64,000 nucleotides of DNA from Callipepla californica brunnescens (GCA_023055505.1 JALIRH010000043.1:4109896-4173895), one strand, 5' to 3'; counted from the stretch's first letter, positions 33,501-45,275 are shown. Numbers and translations: made by a program. Notes: generated by a model not told the origin, from the sequence alone.

Positions 33501-36500
33501 GAGTTTATTCCTAATATTGAATCTATATCTCTCTTATTGTAGTTTAAAGCCATTCCCCTTTGTCGTATCACTATCAGATTATGTAAGAGGTCAGTGTCTC
33601 TGTTATAAGCTCCCCACAAGTAGTGGAAGGCTGCAGTCAAGTCTCCCTGGAGCCTTCCCTCCTTCAGGGTGAGCACCCCCAGCTCCCTCGGCCTGTTCTC
33701 ATTGCAGAGGTGTTTCAGCCCTCTGAGCAACTTTGTGGCCTCCTCTGGCCCCACTCCAACATCCTTCTTCTGCTGGGGCCCCAAGCCTGCATGCAGCGCT
33801 GCAAGTGGGGCCTCGTAAGGGCAGAGCAGAGGCAGTCCCCTCCCTGCCCTTTGCCACCCCTCTTGTGATGCAGCCCAGGATACTGCTTGCCCTTCCAGGC
33901 TGCAGGCACACACTGCTCGCTCATGTCTGGCTTCTCATCCACAAGGACCCACAGTACTGCTCTCAGTGAGTTCTTCTCCCCATCTGTATGTCCATCTGGG
34001 GTTGCCCTGACACAGACTTGCACTTTGCATTGTTGAATCTCATTAAGTTCACATGATCCCACTGTCAAAGTTTTCCATGTCCCTCTAGATGCCATCCCTT
34101 CCTTCTGTTGTATCATCTGCACCACTCAGCTTGGTGTTATCAGCAAACTTGCTAAGGATGCACTCAATCTTTGTCATTGCTAAAGATGTTGAAGAGCACT
34201 GAACCAAAGATGGATCCCAGGAGGACACCACTTGTGACTCTCCTCCACCCGGACACAGAGCTGTTGACAACAACCCATTGGTTATGACTTTACAACTAAT
34301 TCTTTATCCACTGAATAGTACAGCCTTGAAATCCATATCTCTCTAACTTTGAGATAAGGATGTGGTGGGGGACTGTGTCAGAGGCCTTGCATGAGTCCAG
34401 GTAGATGATATTGGTTTCCTTCCCTTTGACTGAACTTGTTGCTCCATCATAGAAGATGGGTCAGGCATCATCTGCCCTAGGTGAAACTAGGTTTGGTGCT
34501 GGGAGGCAGTGGGATTGTTTAGTTGTGTAGTTGTGCTAAATACTTGATACTTTTACGTTCATCTGCAAAAGTGCTCCATTTCCTAATAGAGTTTTCTTTA
34601 ATTACAGCTGGCCATGGGAAAAATGATGGAGCAGGGACCAGTATTAATCATCACTTTTCAAGCTCAGATCGTGATGGTAATTAAGAACCAGAAAGGGGAA
34701 GTGGTGGAAGGTGACCCGGTAAGTGATACTCAGCAGCTGAACATGGCTGCCCTAGGGCCTCAGTAGCCATCTCAGTTATGTATTGAGTTTGCAGCAGCTT
34801 CTTATAGCAGCGTGGTGTATTTCAGTTTTGCTTATCCACACACATTGTATTCACTCACATTGTGTGCTTTGTCATACTCTAAAGGCATTACTAAGAATTT
34901 TTGAGAACTTTTCTCTGATATTGTTGTCAATGTCACCGTCTCCACTAGAATATTAAATGGTCGGTGGTCGTGATACGATCTGTTGTTGTGGTTTAGAATG
35001 CTCATGTGCTTGACAATGAAACCAAACACATTGCTGTTTTATGAATTCTGTTGTGATGGTGGTCCCCACACCATAGACAGGAAAGCTGGGCCATGTAGGC
35101 TTGCAGTGTGTCTTGCAGATCTCCTGATGACACAGAACTAGAGTATGAAGCAGCTGACTTCAGCACAAGTGGCTGAGAAAATGGGTAGAGTAACTTTTTG
35201 TACCAGAGTACATTAAATACAGGTCCTTTGTTTTGCATGCTCTCTGCACCTGGGAAGAACAGACAAGCTCTGTTTTGCAAGAGGTGCAGTTGAAATGGCT
35301 CCACACTGAAATTAGCATACACATCTGAGTTATCAGCTTGCTTCTGTGCTTTACAGTCGTGATTCTGGTTTTTTGGACCAGAGCTGGCTCTCATTCTCTT
35401 ATCTTGGAGAACTATAGAGCAAGCATAGGCTTGTTTGCAGCTGCCCACATAGAGAAATGGTAGTAAAGTAATTCAGTCAGTTCAGTGAAATCATCTGGGT
35501 ATTTACAGGTGAAAATAGCTGGCTGTATAAATCAACCACTTCCACCCTCGGTGAAGTCACTGTCATGTAGTTAGGTGAGGTACTGAGATTCTCTGTTTGC
35601 TAGGCCATTAGAAATACTGGACTAAAATTAAAATAATCCTGGCAGTGGTGGACAAATGAGAAAATGTATGAAAATCTGGAGGGAGTGAGAAAGCTGTGGC
35701 AGTGGGAATCATCCTTGCAGGCTGCCCTGCTTGTATTTCCCTGCAGTCATATCACAGACCTGATGATGTATATGTATTAAAGTGCTGGGAGAAGATGGTA
35801 ACTAGTAGAAACCTCATAAAACTCATTAATTGTGCTCCATATGTATTCTTTAATCAGTGTTAGCTTCTTCAGGTGGGCAGCCTAATTACAGCTCAGTTCT
35901 ATGAGACTTGGTGCTTGTTGCTGTAGGTTCCCCTCAATCAGACATGCTTTGTAGAGAAGGCTGCAATAACTTGAATTTAAATTGGCTGGCAGGTGATGTG
36001 CTGGCTGTGAAATCCCGTTCATTTCTACACACTATTTATCCCTGTCACTCTCTTGAAGTGCTACAACCCATTAGCTGAACATTATTTTGTGTGAGGAGAA
36101 TCTACAAACATCTGGAAGGGATGCTGAGTTCTAGATAATCTTGAATTCACAGTGAGGAGAGGAACTGAAGTTAGGAACGCCAGCAGCCCTTTCTCTTCCA
36201 GTTGCTGTTGTGCCTAGCCAGCAAATTCCTGATCTGCAGAGTGGTTGTGTGTGTGTGTTCTATTCCTCTCGCACTCTCCAGGACAGAATTGAACTGTTCT
36301 GCTGTGGATTAAATACAGAATCCCCCCAAGCCTGTTATTTTTTTCCTCCCTCTTCCTTTCCTAAAGGGCAATTAAAGAACAGAGCACAAAGATGCTTGAC
36401 AGTCAGGCTGGAATTATTGAAACCATTTGTTAGGAAACTGGGAACTGGAACCGACTGGAAGCAGGAACTCTTGTTTTCGGCTCTAGCCTCTCTACGTTGG

Positions 36501-38352
36501 CACAAAGTGCCTTATAGTGCTGCAAGCCTCTGTTTGCTGGAGCTCTCCCATGTCCAGTTGTGCTTAGTACTTTCCTCATCTGTTTGTCTAATGGTAACCT
36601 CTGTCAGGGAGATGGAACGAAGATACAAAGGGTTGTGAAGTGTGATGTAGATGTAGAACAAAAGGAAATGGTGTGCTCTGACAGCACTTCTTTTGAATGA
36701 AGGCGGAGAATTTACACTGGGAAAGTTAGAAGTATATTAATTAATGCAGTTGGAATTGGACAGATTCATGAAATATTGGGTGTTCTGCAATTCTGGGTGA
36801 ATCTGAGTTCCAGAAAAATCTCCAACCCTTCCTTACCAAGTTGTGTAGTGCTCGACACAAATTCTGTTTCTTTCACTTTGGTGCACCACATATTGACCGC
36901 GTTCAAGGCTAGCAATCTTTATACATTGGCAGGATTGTATTCCTTTTAATTTTTGTGAGGAAAAGGAGGTGAATAACTTTAAAATAAAATAAAATAAAAT
37001 GAAAAACAGAAAAAGAAGAAGGGTAGTATGAAAATCAGATCGGTGTGTGGTCTTTGGAAGTACACTAACCTGCCGTAACCCAAAATCATTTCGTGAGCAA
37101 GCAAAAGTTCTGTTGTTTTACTTTTGCTTGTCCCCTCTGCTCTTCCTTCTTACGCACCTCCATTGTCTGAACTACTTACATTTTCATCACTTTTAACACT
37201 TCTAAGCATAACTGAAGCAAGTGAAGCTGCTGAAACACTGAACAAGAGGAAAATGGCTTTTAATGTAGGGTATTTCTACTGCCTGCTGTAATGCAGAAAC
37301 TTCTCCTCATCACATTCATGTACCTAAATTGCTGGCTATTACGATGGATGCATTCAATCAAAAATGTCATAGTTCAGCTCACAGTGGTGAGCCAGCAGTA
37401 CTTTGTTATGTGGATGGAACACTTGCCTCTTGGTGGCTGCTGTTGTGCTCCTTGAGCTTCTCCTCTGCCAGAAATGTTCTTGAATCCGAAATGAGCCAGA
37501 TAGGCATGGTGGTTTGTTTGTTAGGGCTTTTTTTGTTTTGGTTTGGTTTTGGTAGTGTGTGTGTATTTGTTTGCGTGTGTATGTTTTATGTATCTGTTTT
37601 TAATGATTTTTTTGTTCTTTGTTTTTTTCTGAAAATGAGTTGATAAAATCAAGCACTTATATCCAGTGATGACAAGTTTTAAGCATCACTTTTCTCTTTG
37701 CTGGCTGGTGATGTACCTGACTTCCATGTGGATCACCAGGGTTGGAAAAGTACTCCGTGATCATCCAGTCCAACCATCCGCCTACCACCAATGTTTCCCA
37801 CTGAACTGTGTCCCTCAGTACTACATCTGCAGGGCTGTAGCTGTGGGGAAGGGCCTTCAGCTTGATTGAATGTTACAGACAGCAGTAGAGCCTGGCAGTC
37901 AAAGCAGTTTGAAACCAGAATTTATATTTAACAGCAAGTCAGGTATGGTTGAAGGTGGCAGAGTGTCGGTTAATGTTTGTCAGACACAGGTATTAGGAAA
38001 TCCTAATTCTGCTTTCAGAAATCAAAAGTTTATGGGTTCCTGATTCTGATAAATTTCTAACCGTAATTTGGGAGTTGTTACCAGAGCTAACTTATTTGGG
38101 ATTCTGGGGCTTAGAACCTAGAGAGAAAGATCACAGCGTTCTGTGGAGAGAACATGGAGCATCTCCACAGCCAGCACTGAGCTAGGAGGTCTGTGACTGT
38201 GATGCAAGCTCTAACAAGGATTTTCCTTCCAGGACAAGGTTCTGCGGATGCTGTACGTGTGGGCACTTTGCAGAGACCAGGATGAGCTCAACCCCTATGC
38301 TGCGTGGAGGCTATTGGACATTTCCTCATCGAGCTCCGAGCAAGTTCTCTGA
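21529..38352 (+). CDS. TIMM44: TIMM44, mitochondrial import inner membrane translocase subunit TIM44 (complete, 13 exons)
   Basis: TIM44 is a matrix-side peripheral protein that anchors mitochondrial Hsp70 to the TIM23 channel for import of presequence proteins. Joined exons are 21529-21558, 22163-22270, 22733-22903, 23514-23594, 24774-24923, 25253-25392, 25851-25936, 27382-27474, 27796-27920, 29012-29062, 31606-31695, 34608-34718 and 38233-38352. Together they give 1356 nt, 451 residues plus TGA; human TIM44 is 452. Residues 1-46 are basic and variable and fit a mitochondrial presequence. Residues about 55-180 are highly charged and helical ([15 protein letters not shown]..., [18 protein letters not shown]). 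The C-terminal Tim44 fold covers about 260-451 ([47 protein letters not shown]). All introns are GT-AG and U2-like. The gene is in tandem with HNRNPM. Confidence 0.98.
22163..22270 (+). CDS. TIMM44: TIMM44 exon 2: presequence region
   Basis: Acceptor TTGTTGCAG ends at 22162 and donor GTTGGC starts at 22271. It reads [20 protein letters not shown] then [16 protein letters not shown]. This variable part is basic and hydroxylated, as expected of a targeting sequence. Confidence 0.9.
22733..22903 (+). CDS. TIMM44: TIMM44 exon 3: charged N-terminal helix
   Basis: Of two nearby AGs, the one ending at 22732 keeps the frame ([19 protein letters not shown]); the AG at 22737 would not. It continues [18 protein letters not shown] and ends REARRKY at donor GTGAGT (22904). 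Confidence 0.96.
23514..23594 (+). CDS. TIMM44: TIMM44 exon 4
   Basis: Acceptor TTCTGCAG ends at 23513 and donor GTAAAA starts at 23595. It reads [20 protein letters not shown] then ITGTVKE, phase 0-0. Confidence 0.97.
24774..24923 (+). CDS. TIMM44: TIMM44 exon 5
   Basis: Acceptor AATTCCAG ends at 24773 and donor GTACAG starts at 24924. It reads [20 protein letters not shown] then [20 protein letters not shown] and [10 protein letters not shown], phase 0-0. This is the mtHsp70-binding helical region in the family. Confidence 0.98.
25253..25392 (+). CDS. TIMM44: TIMM44 exon 6
   Basis: Acceptor CCTTTCAG ends at 25252 and donor GTACGT starts at 25393. It reads [20 protein letters not shown] then [20 protein letters not shown], phase 0-2. 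Confidence 0.98.
25851..25936 (+). CDS. TIMM44: TIMM44 exon 7
   Basis: Acceptor CTTTCTAG ends at 25850 and donor GTAGGT starts at 25937. It reads [20 protein letters not shown] then KDNNVVFN, phase 2-1. Confidence 0.97.
27006..27185 (+). repeat. CR1 LINE 3' fragment, sense
   Basis: GGAGCTGCTCCCTGGGGCGG to GGGTCCCTTCCAACTGAGTT resembles a CR1 3' UTR. It lies in the TIMM44 intron before exon 8. Confidence 0.7.
27382..27474 (+). CDS. TIMM44: TIMM44 exon 8: start of Tim44 domain
   Basis: Acceptor TTATTCAG ends at 27381 and donor GTAATG starts at 27475. It reads [20 protein letters not shown] then [11 protein letters not shown], phase 1-1. Confidence 0.98.
27796..27920 (+). CDS. TIMM44: TIMM44 exon 9
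   Basis: Acceptor TTATCAG ends at 27795 and donor GTAAGG starts at 27921. It reads [20 protein letters not shown] then [20 protein letters not shown] and LE, phase 1-0. Confidence 0.98.
29012..29062 (+). CDS. TIMM44: TIMM44 exon 10
   Basis: Acceptor TTTCTTAG ends at 29011 and donor GTAAGT starts at 29063. It reads [17 protein letters not shown], phase 0-0. Confidence 0.98.
29866..30120 (-). repeat. CR1 LINE 3' fragment
   Basis: TTTGGGTTGAAAGGCACCTC followed by a GGTCCGATCAGCTGCTCAAG-type segment and a decayed 3' coding part. It lies in the TIMM44 intron before exon 11. Confidence 0.8.
31606..31695 (+). CDS. TIMM44: TIMM44 exon 11
   Basis: Acceptor TCATTTAG ends at 31605 and donor GTGAGT starts at 31696. 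It reads [20 protein letters not shown] then [10 protein letters not shown], phase 0-0. Confidence 0.98.
33334..34470 (-). repeat. CR1 LINE, about 1.1 kb
   Basis: Minus-strand translation shows in order decayed reverse transcriptase parts ([20 protein letters not shown], then the [20 protein letters not shown] segment). It fills much of the TIMM44 intron before exon 12. Confidence 0.9.
34608..34718 (+). CDS. TIMM44: TIMM44 exon 12
   Basis: Acceptor AATTACAG ends at 34607 and donor GTAAGT starts at 34719. It reads [20 protein letters not shown] then [17 protein letters not shown], phase 0-0. Confidence 0.98.
37727..37835 (-). repeat. CR1 LINE 3' end
   Basis: CCAGGGTTGGAAAAGTACTC then GATCATCCAGTCCAACCATC, a short minus-oriented terminus. 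Confidence 0.8.
38233..38352 (+). CDS. TIMM44: TIMM44 exon 13: C-terminus and stop
   Basis: Acceptor CCTTCCAG ends at 38232. It reads [20 protein letters not shown] then [19 protein letters not shown] and TGA at 38350-38352. Confidence 0.98.
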   Translation, partial: DKVLRMLYVWALCRDQDELNPYAAWRLLDISSSSSEQVL

Positions 38353-38900
38353 GACAGATTTGCATCTGAGAGCTTTCTGTCCTTTCAAAGCAATGCCATT
38401 TCTGAACTTGCACCAGGCTGCTGCATGATGTGCTGTGGGGGAGGGGGGCTAGAGTGGTTCTCTTTCAGAAGGACGGGATGTTAGGTGTGCCATCATTATA
38501 CTGGTCCCCATTATGAACTGGATGAATCTGATGTACCTGCCTTACGCTTTGCTGTGTAGCAATTTGCACTGTAAGGGTGTATGGTAGATTGTAACTCAAA
38601 TGGTCTAAGACACTTGCAGCTGCTGTTGGCTCCTGTATAAATGGCGGGGGAAGGAGGATGTTTGGGCTCCTGTACATTTGCCAGTGCTTCCTGTGATGGG
38701 CAGAGGTGGATACTGATGAACAGCACAGTGAGATGTGACAGGTGCAGTTCCAGTCCTCTGTCATCCTGTGATGGCCTGAAGTCGTCTCTGAGAAAAGTGT
38801 AGAGGTGCTCTTAAAGGCACATTAATCTCATATCAGCAGAAGCCAAGAAGCCTTCTGTTGCTGCAGTGTCTTCACCAAACCAAATACAATCATGTCTTTG
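38353..38900 (+). other. TIMM44: Likely TIMM44 3' UTR
   Basis: Sequence directly after the stop without recognised repeats. No AATAAA is seen nearby; TATAAA near 38636 is only a rare variant signal, so the 3' end is uncertain. Confidence 0.5.
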
Positions 38901-39799
38901 CACACTGACTGTTGGAGTGGACCTGAGTGGGAATGGAGATGTCGGCATCATCAGAAATATATGTCAATATATGTCCACAGCATTGCAGGGAGAATGCTGT
39001 TGTTTCTGGTGTTTCTGTTCTGTTGCACTGTACTGCTAAATGGTGCACAGCTGCATTTCTGTGTGTGCTGAGCTGGTAATATGGAGGAGACTGGCTGCAG
39101 GGAACTGGGCAGAGCACAGGAATGACTACCAGGAACGAGGTTGGACTGAACAGCAAAGAATTAGTAAACTGCAATAACAAACAAGCAGGTCTTCTCTTGT
39201 AGCTCAGTTACTCACTCTGTATGGTGAGGAAAGAGGGCTTGTCCCACTTATGTGCTGCATAGGATGCATTACAAGCACAGCTCTCTTTGGCAGGTGTATC
39301 TGTGCTTCAGAGGGACAGCACACCTGTCCTGGAGGTCAGGTAGCAGGGGGAAGACAAGAGAAGGCAAGCTGGAGTATTGAAGGTCTCTTTGGTTCTGAGC
39401 TTCTGCTGGATACTCAGTTTGGAAGCTGACCTGGGGGCCAATTTTTCAGCTGACTTCTCTTAGTGGAAAGAGATGCTGAGAGGAAAACAAAATGGATGTG
39501 GAACAGGAAATCAAAGATCTGCTTCACGCCCTGTGTGCAAAACAGGGTGTCGCAGGACAGCACTTCCTTAACATGGTTATTAAAGAGGATAGTTGCCAGT
39601 TGTTCCTTTTCTTGTGATTGTCAAGGGCAGCTCCTTTGAAAGTGAATGGGATTATAGCACAACCCTTGAATGAGACTTTCAACTTCTGTAGCAATTCTCT
39701 TAGAGTGAGAGGTGATGCGTGCAGCAGGTTCAGTAGCACAGTGCCCTCTCCCACATCACATGCCAAAACCTGCTGCCTGGCTGGCTCCTGCACCCAGGG

Positions 39800-40080
39800 G
39801 AAGCTGTGAGTGAGATACAGTCCCAGTTTTCTTCCTGGTGCTATTGTGTTAACTGCCCCACTCAGCTCGTTGTCAGCAACGAACTTGCTGAGAGTGCACT
39901 CAGTCCCACTGTCTGTGTGTCTGATAAAAATGCTGTCCCAAAGCAGACCCCTGTGGGACACCAATTGCTGCTGGCCTCTGCCTAGACATAGAGCCATTAA
40001 CCACAACTCTCTGGCTGTAACCTTCCAAGCGCTTCTTTATTATCATATAATACACCCTTTCAACTGGTATCTCCAATTTG
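39800..40080 (-). repeat. CR1 LINE internal fragment
   Basis: Minus-strand reading gives SGTECTLSKFVADNELSGAV, the decayed reverse transcriptase segment, with no 3' terminus. Confidence 0.8.
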
Positions 40081-40770
40081 GAGCTCCAACTTAGGAGCAG
40101 GACACCTCCCTGCTCTCACAGTGCCATCGTTCTGGGGCAGATGCTGGTCACAGCTGGTCGCTCACTGTCCCAGTCCCATGCTGTGCAGGATTTGCCCTCT
40201 AGCACTGTTCAGGAGTGCTTTGAACTGTTTTCATGCTCTTGTGAGATGCCAAGAGACATGCTACAGCACTGGGGCAGTGGCACACCCAGCTCCTCCCACT
40301 GCTGGTCCTACCCAGCACTGTGGGGTCGGCAGTAAACTTACGTGCTGTTACCACTGCTTTGCTCATGGCCTCCCCTCTCTGCTAACAGTCACCTCCTGGT
40401 TCCTGGCACTGCCAGTGGCCTCTGTGTAATGAGGCAGCTCACACAGAGCAGTTTCTGGTTCTGGTGGAAGAAGCTGATCTGCTCTTTAGAAGACAGCTTG
40501 GGTTTAAGTAAAATGGTCTGTGCTGGAGTTTCTCTGCTGCTATTCTCCCTCGTCAGCTCTCCGGGCAGTTCTTGCTCCTGGGGAGGAACCCCACCAAAGC
40601 CCGGGGATGGAGAAGGCTGCAGGATCTCCTGTGGGAGCACTGTGATCCTGGCAGCGGGACTGTGGTACTGCAGCCACAATCCCTCTCTCTGTGAGGCATC
40701 CCATGTCGAGGTAGGGCTGGGAAAAACTGTTCTGAGGGTAAAAGTCTCATGGCTGCAGTCACATGCATGT

Positions 40771-41270
40771 CACTCTGAAAGTAGTGCCTTCTATTTATTT
40801 CCATGGGAACTACAACAGATACAGTAAGTACAGTAACTCCATTTCATAGAGCAAATTCTCAGTTACAAAACGATTTCTCAACACAATCACAACCACTAGC
40901 TGTGTGTTTTCACCAGCAATGAACAAGAGCTGCATGCAGTGCTCATCAAAACCTGGAGCAGTAGAGATGACCCACAGTCACTGTGCCATCCCCCCTCACT
41001 GTGCTCACATCCACAGATGTTCAGCAAATGTCCATGAATGTCACTGGGTGCCATTTGCACGGAGGAATGCAATAATGCCCCTTTCCTTCATCTGCACTCC
41101 CATGTGAGTCCCATCCTGTCAGACCAGCCCTCTGCTGCCATCTGTCACACGGCAGCAAAATATAATGGGATCTTGGTGGGAAGGTTCAACCTCTACTGCC
41201 ATCCCACCAACATCTGCCTTTGATGTCATGAGCTGACATCGTGAAATAGGAGGCATTACTTTTGGAGCAG
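40771..41270. mobile_element. Short mariner-like DNA transposon copy (second)
   Basis: The left end CTCTGAAAGTAGTGCC is inverted at the right end as GGCATTACTTTTGGAG, giving terminal inverted repeats of about 25 bp. The 500-bp interior matches the copy at 417-936 and holds no transposase frame, so it is a non-autonomous, internally deleted element. Confidence 0.8.
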
Positions 41271-41527
41271 GTCTTGTGAAATACACACCATAGAGAGAGC
41301 AAACGTGAAGGGAGAGATGTTTTTCTCAGGTAAGAAAGGCATGGTAAAGAGACAGGATCTAATTGTTGAGCTGAATATCCAATTATAACCGTACGTTCCT
41401 TCTGGAAGTTCCCACGTTGTGTATTTCTGTCCAGAGGAAATGGAGCCACAGTGGAAACTGATGGTACCAAAACAAAAAGCATGGCTGCATATTCTTCGCT
41501 GTTCACAGAATTGTGTTCAACCCATGT

Positions 41528-42405
41528 ATAGAATCATAGAATTGCTCAGGTTGGAAGAGACCTTCAAGATCATTGAGTCCATCTGCAACCAAACCATACT
41601 GACCCAACTCTAGCAGCCCTCTGCTAAATCATGTCCCTGAGCACCACATCCAGACTGATTTTAAACACATTCGGGGATGGTGACTCAGCCACCTCCCTGG
41701 GAGCCTTTTCCAGTGCTTAACAACCCTTTCTGTAAAGAGGATTTTCCTGATATCCAACCTGAACCTTCCCTGGTGCAACTTGAAGCCATTATCTCTTGTC
41801 CTGTCACTGTCACCGGTGAGACAGACCAAGCCCGCTCTCACTGCCATCACCCTTCAGGTATTTGAAGAGGGCAATAAGGTCTCCCTTCAGCCTTCCTCTT
41901 CCCCAGACTAAACAGCCCCGGTTCCTTCAGTCATATTCTCCAAGCCCTTCCTCAGCCTTGCTGCCCTTCTTTGGACATGCTCCAGCACCTCCACGTCCTT
42001 TCTGGATTGAGGTGCCCAAAACTGAATGCAGAACTTGAGGTGGGACCTCACCAGTGCTGAGTACAGGGGGAGGATGACTTCCCTAGTCCTCCTTACCATA
42101 TCACTCCTGATCCAAGCCAGGATCCCATTGTCCTTCCTGGCCACCTGGGCACGCTGCTGGCCCATGTTCAGCTGACTGTCCATCAGTACACCAAGGTCCC
42201 TTTCTGTCAGGCAATTTTCCAGCCACTCCTCCCCAATCCTGTAGGGTTTTTTGGGGTTGTTGTGACCCAAATGCAGGACACAACCCTTCACCCTATTGTA
42301 ACTTACACAGTTTGCCTTGGCCCATCAGTGCAGTCTGTCCAGGTCCCTCTGTAGTGCCTCTCTACCCTCTGACAGATCAGTCTCCCTCCCAGCTTGGTGT
42401 CATTA
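41528..42405 (-). repeat. CR1 LINE, about 0.9 kb
   Basis: Starts TAGAATCATAGAATTGCTCA. The minus-strand frame 41908-42291 reads VLHLGHNNPKKPYRIGEEWL and [20 protein letters not shown], both CR1 reverse transcriptase C-terminal parts. Confidence 0.95.
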
Positions 42406-44104
42406 AAATGCACACAATTATTTGCTGTTGCTTGAGTTGAGTATGCCTACCCTAATGGCTCTTAATTGATTGCTTTGATAGAATGATCGATTATAAACAA
42501 CTGATGCACAAGAGAGTATGTATTAATTCATATGTATTATTTCTTCTAATCACGTGTCTGTGAATATGGGAACACCATCTACAGGTGCACAGGTTTCATA
42601 CAGCCTAAAGAAGTCAGCTTTCTGCAGATCAGCTGGCAGACCAGAGTAGTTTTCGTGGAGGGCATTGACCAAGATCAGAGCTGCTGGGTTCCTGGGAAGG
42701 AGCAATAGTTGTCTTTCGTGTCAGCAGGAAGAAAGGCGAAGAGGAAGTGGGCTCCTGCACCTCTGGATGGCCATGGAACCTCAGCAGGCTCTGATTGAGG
42801 CTGGTGAGTGTCTTTTTGGGGGAATGTTTAATAGAAAGCAGCTGCACATCTGGAGCAGATTGGTGGAACGTGTGCTGTGGAGTCTCAGCAGGAAGCCAAG
42901 CAGAGAGCCCTGCAGGCCCTGTGTTCCTCCTGGCTGGATGTGAATCCCTTCACATCCTGGCAGAACCCTAGCTGGACTCTCCCCGAAGCTGAACAGTGCC
43001 ATGGGATTGCCCTTGGAGAATCTCTTGTTTTTCTTCAGTTTTCCAGGGATGAGCATGTCCATCCTGCTGGCGGCAGGCACTGAACCTACTGGTTAAGCAT
43101 GAAACCAGGTGGGCCAGACCTTGGGAGAGTCCTTCCTGCCCATGAAGAACTCTACAGAGACAGCCACTGCGATGTCCTGTGGTACTGGAGAGGCATTGGG
43201 CTGAGATGGAGCTGTCCAGGACCTCCAATCCCATGTGCCCTTCTCCCAGGCTGCTCCAGCTCACACCCCAGAGTGAACTGTGGTGGGAAAAGAGTCAGTG
43301 ATGCCTAGGAGGAGATGGGAGATCAGCATGGCTGGGGAAGGAAGAAGAGGTGACAGCTTTCTGACACAAGAGGTACATTGATGAGGATGCAGGATTCTTT
43401 TTGCTCGTGCTTAAGGCTTTGAAAGCCATTGCTGACACAGCTACAGCCACTTAAATCCACTTCCCTGAGACAAGGGAATGGGAATGAACCTCATCTGCAA
43501 CAAAATGGACCAATCTGGGTTGCTGTGTCTGCCTGGATGCCCAGAGGGCAGGACTGCCCCGTTTTCAGGCAGGGCATGCTCCTCTCTGTAGAGTAGTGCA
43601 TGACTTCACCCAGCACCATCCCTGCCCCCAACACCAGTTAAGGACATAACAGAGCAAGGAGGCTGCAGAGGCTGTGCCCCAGGGCAGCAATTCTGTTTCT
43701 TCAGCTACCTGTGGTAGCAGAGCTGACTCCCACCTCTCAAAGCAGCGCCTTAGTAAGGACAGCTGTGGAGGTGTTAAGGCAGATGAAGAGGAGAAGCTGA
43801 TACTGGAGGACTGGGCTTAGTGTCTTTTCTATCCTGTTCAGAGCACAGAGTCCTTAACACTTCAGTTTCCCCCATTACTGTCCCCCTGTGGCTGACTCTG
43901 AGCACCATTAGAGCACATCTGAAATCATTCTTCGAGATAGAGCATGAGCTTTATTGATCTCCATAGGAAAAAAGCTAATAATGCCTATTCAGGAAGTGTG
44001 CTACCATCGATCCATACCTAATCTGGCTCTGAAAGGTTAAATTAAGTGCTCCTTTTCTCACGACAGCAAAGCCATTGTGGGGCCCTCTGGTGGCAGTGAG
44101 GTGG
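42406..44104. other. Intergenic, no gene recognised
   Basis: Mixed-composition sequence between two CR1 copies; no conserved frame, repeat or RNA gene was seen. Confidence 0.6.
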
Positions 44105-45160
44105 GAGAAGGGCAGCAGTCAGCCCAAGCACCTTAGCTGCTTGATGCGGTGCAGAATGGGGTCAGGAAGGCCCAGCTGGAACTGGACTTGGAAAGGTGCA
44201 CAAAGAACAAGAAAGGCTCCTACAGGTACATCATCCAGAAAAGGAAAGTCCGGGAGGGTGTACCCCACAGTGAACAACACAGACAGGCTGCTAACAGCAG
44301 ACAAGGAGAAGGCTGAGGTATCCAACAGCTCTCTTGCTCTGCACACAGCCCTTAGTGAATGGTTCGGAAGGTGGGAGCTGGGAGAGCAATGCCCCTCTTC
44401 CTGTATGTGAAGATGAGGTTGGCAACATGAGGAACCTGAACATCCATAAAACTAATGGTCCTCATGACCCAAAGAGCCCTGAGAGAATTGTCTGATAGAG
44501 TCACCAAGTCATTCTTGATGATATTTGAAAAGTCTTGGCTGCAGGTGAAGTCCCTGGTAACTGGAAAAAAGGCCATTTTTAAGAAGTGTAGAAAGAATAA
44601 CCAAGAGAACTATTAACCTGTCAGCCTAAGTTCTGTGCTGGGACACATGGAAGAGAGGGAGACGATGTGTGATAAACAGCATGACTTCACCAAGGGCAGC
44701 TCCTGCCTGACCAACCCATGTTCTTCTTTGATGGTGTCACTGCGTCAGTGGGCAAAGGAAGAACCACTGATGTCTCTCTGGACATCAGTAAGGCCTTTGA
44801 CATGGTCCCCCATAATATCCTTATCTCCAAATTGGAAAGATAGGGATTTGGTGGCAGGACTGTTCAATGGACAGAGAACTGGATATGAGATCATATGAGT
44901 GGTTGTCAATGGCTCAATTTCTGGATGGAGACCAGGGATGAGTGGTATCCCTCAGAGGTCAGTACTTGGACCAGTGCTCTTTAACATCTTCATCAGTGAT
45001 GCTGACAGTGGGATTGAGTGCAGTCTCAGCAAATTTTGAATGACACCAAGTTGTAGGGTGTGACTGTCATGCCTGAGGGATGCCAGGGAGACCCAGACAG
45101 GCTGAGCAGTGTGCCCAGGAAAACCTCATGAAGTTCAAGTGCAAGCAAGTAAACTCATTA
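44105..45160 (+). repeat. CR1 LINE reverse-transcriptase part, sense
   Basis: Plus-strand pieces VRKAQLELDLERCTKNKK, GSYRYI and [12 protein letters not shown] belong to the CR1 linker and reverse transcriptase, with several frameshifts. The copy has no 3' end and is abutted at 45165 by a minus-oriented CR1. Confidence 0.88.
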
Positions 45161-45164
45161 GGCT

Positions 45165-45275
45165 GTGCTGCTTTGGATGCAGCCCAGGACATGTCTGGCT
45201 GCCTGGGCTGCGAGGGCACTCTGCTGGCTCATGTTCAGCTGCCACCCACCGGTACCTAGTGGCCCAGCAGCTGCC
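45165..45275 (-). repeat. CR1 LINE fragment abutting the sense copy
   Basis: GCCTGGGCTGCGAGGGCACT followed by CTGCTGGCTCATGTTCAGCT matches the minus-oriented segment also present at 42141-42180 and 60690-60730. Confidence 0.75.

Larger units (their letters stand above)
38900..41527. other. Intergenic, no gene recognised
   Basis: Apart from a CR1 fragment (39800-40080) and a mariner copy (40771-41270), nothing was recognised. Frames up to 161 codons (40342-40827) do not resemble any protein I know. Confidence 0.6.

Noticed and set aside
33461..34125. 136-150-codon minus frames
   Set aside because: They are decayed CR1 reverse-transcriptase sequence, not a host gene.
40342..40827. 161-codon plus frame
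   Set aside because: No recognisable domain; overlapping frames of similar length exist on the other strand and part of it runs into a mariner copy.
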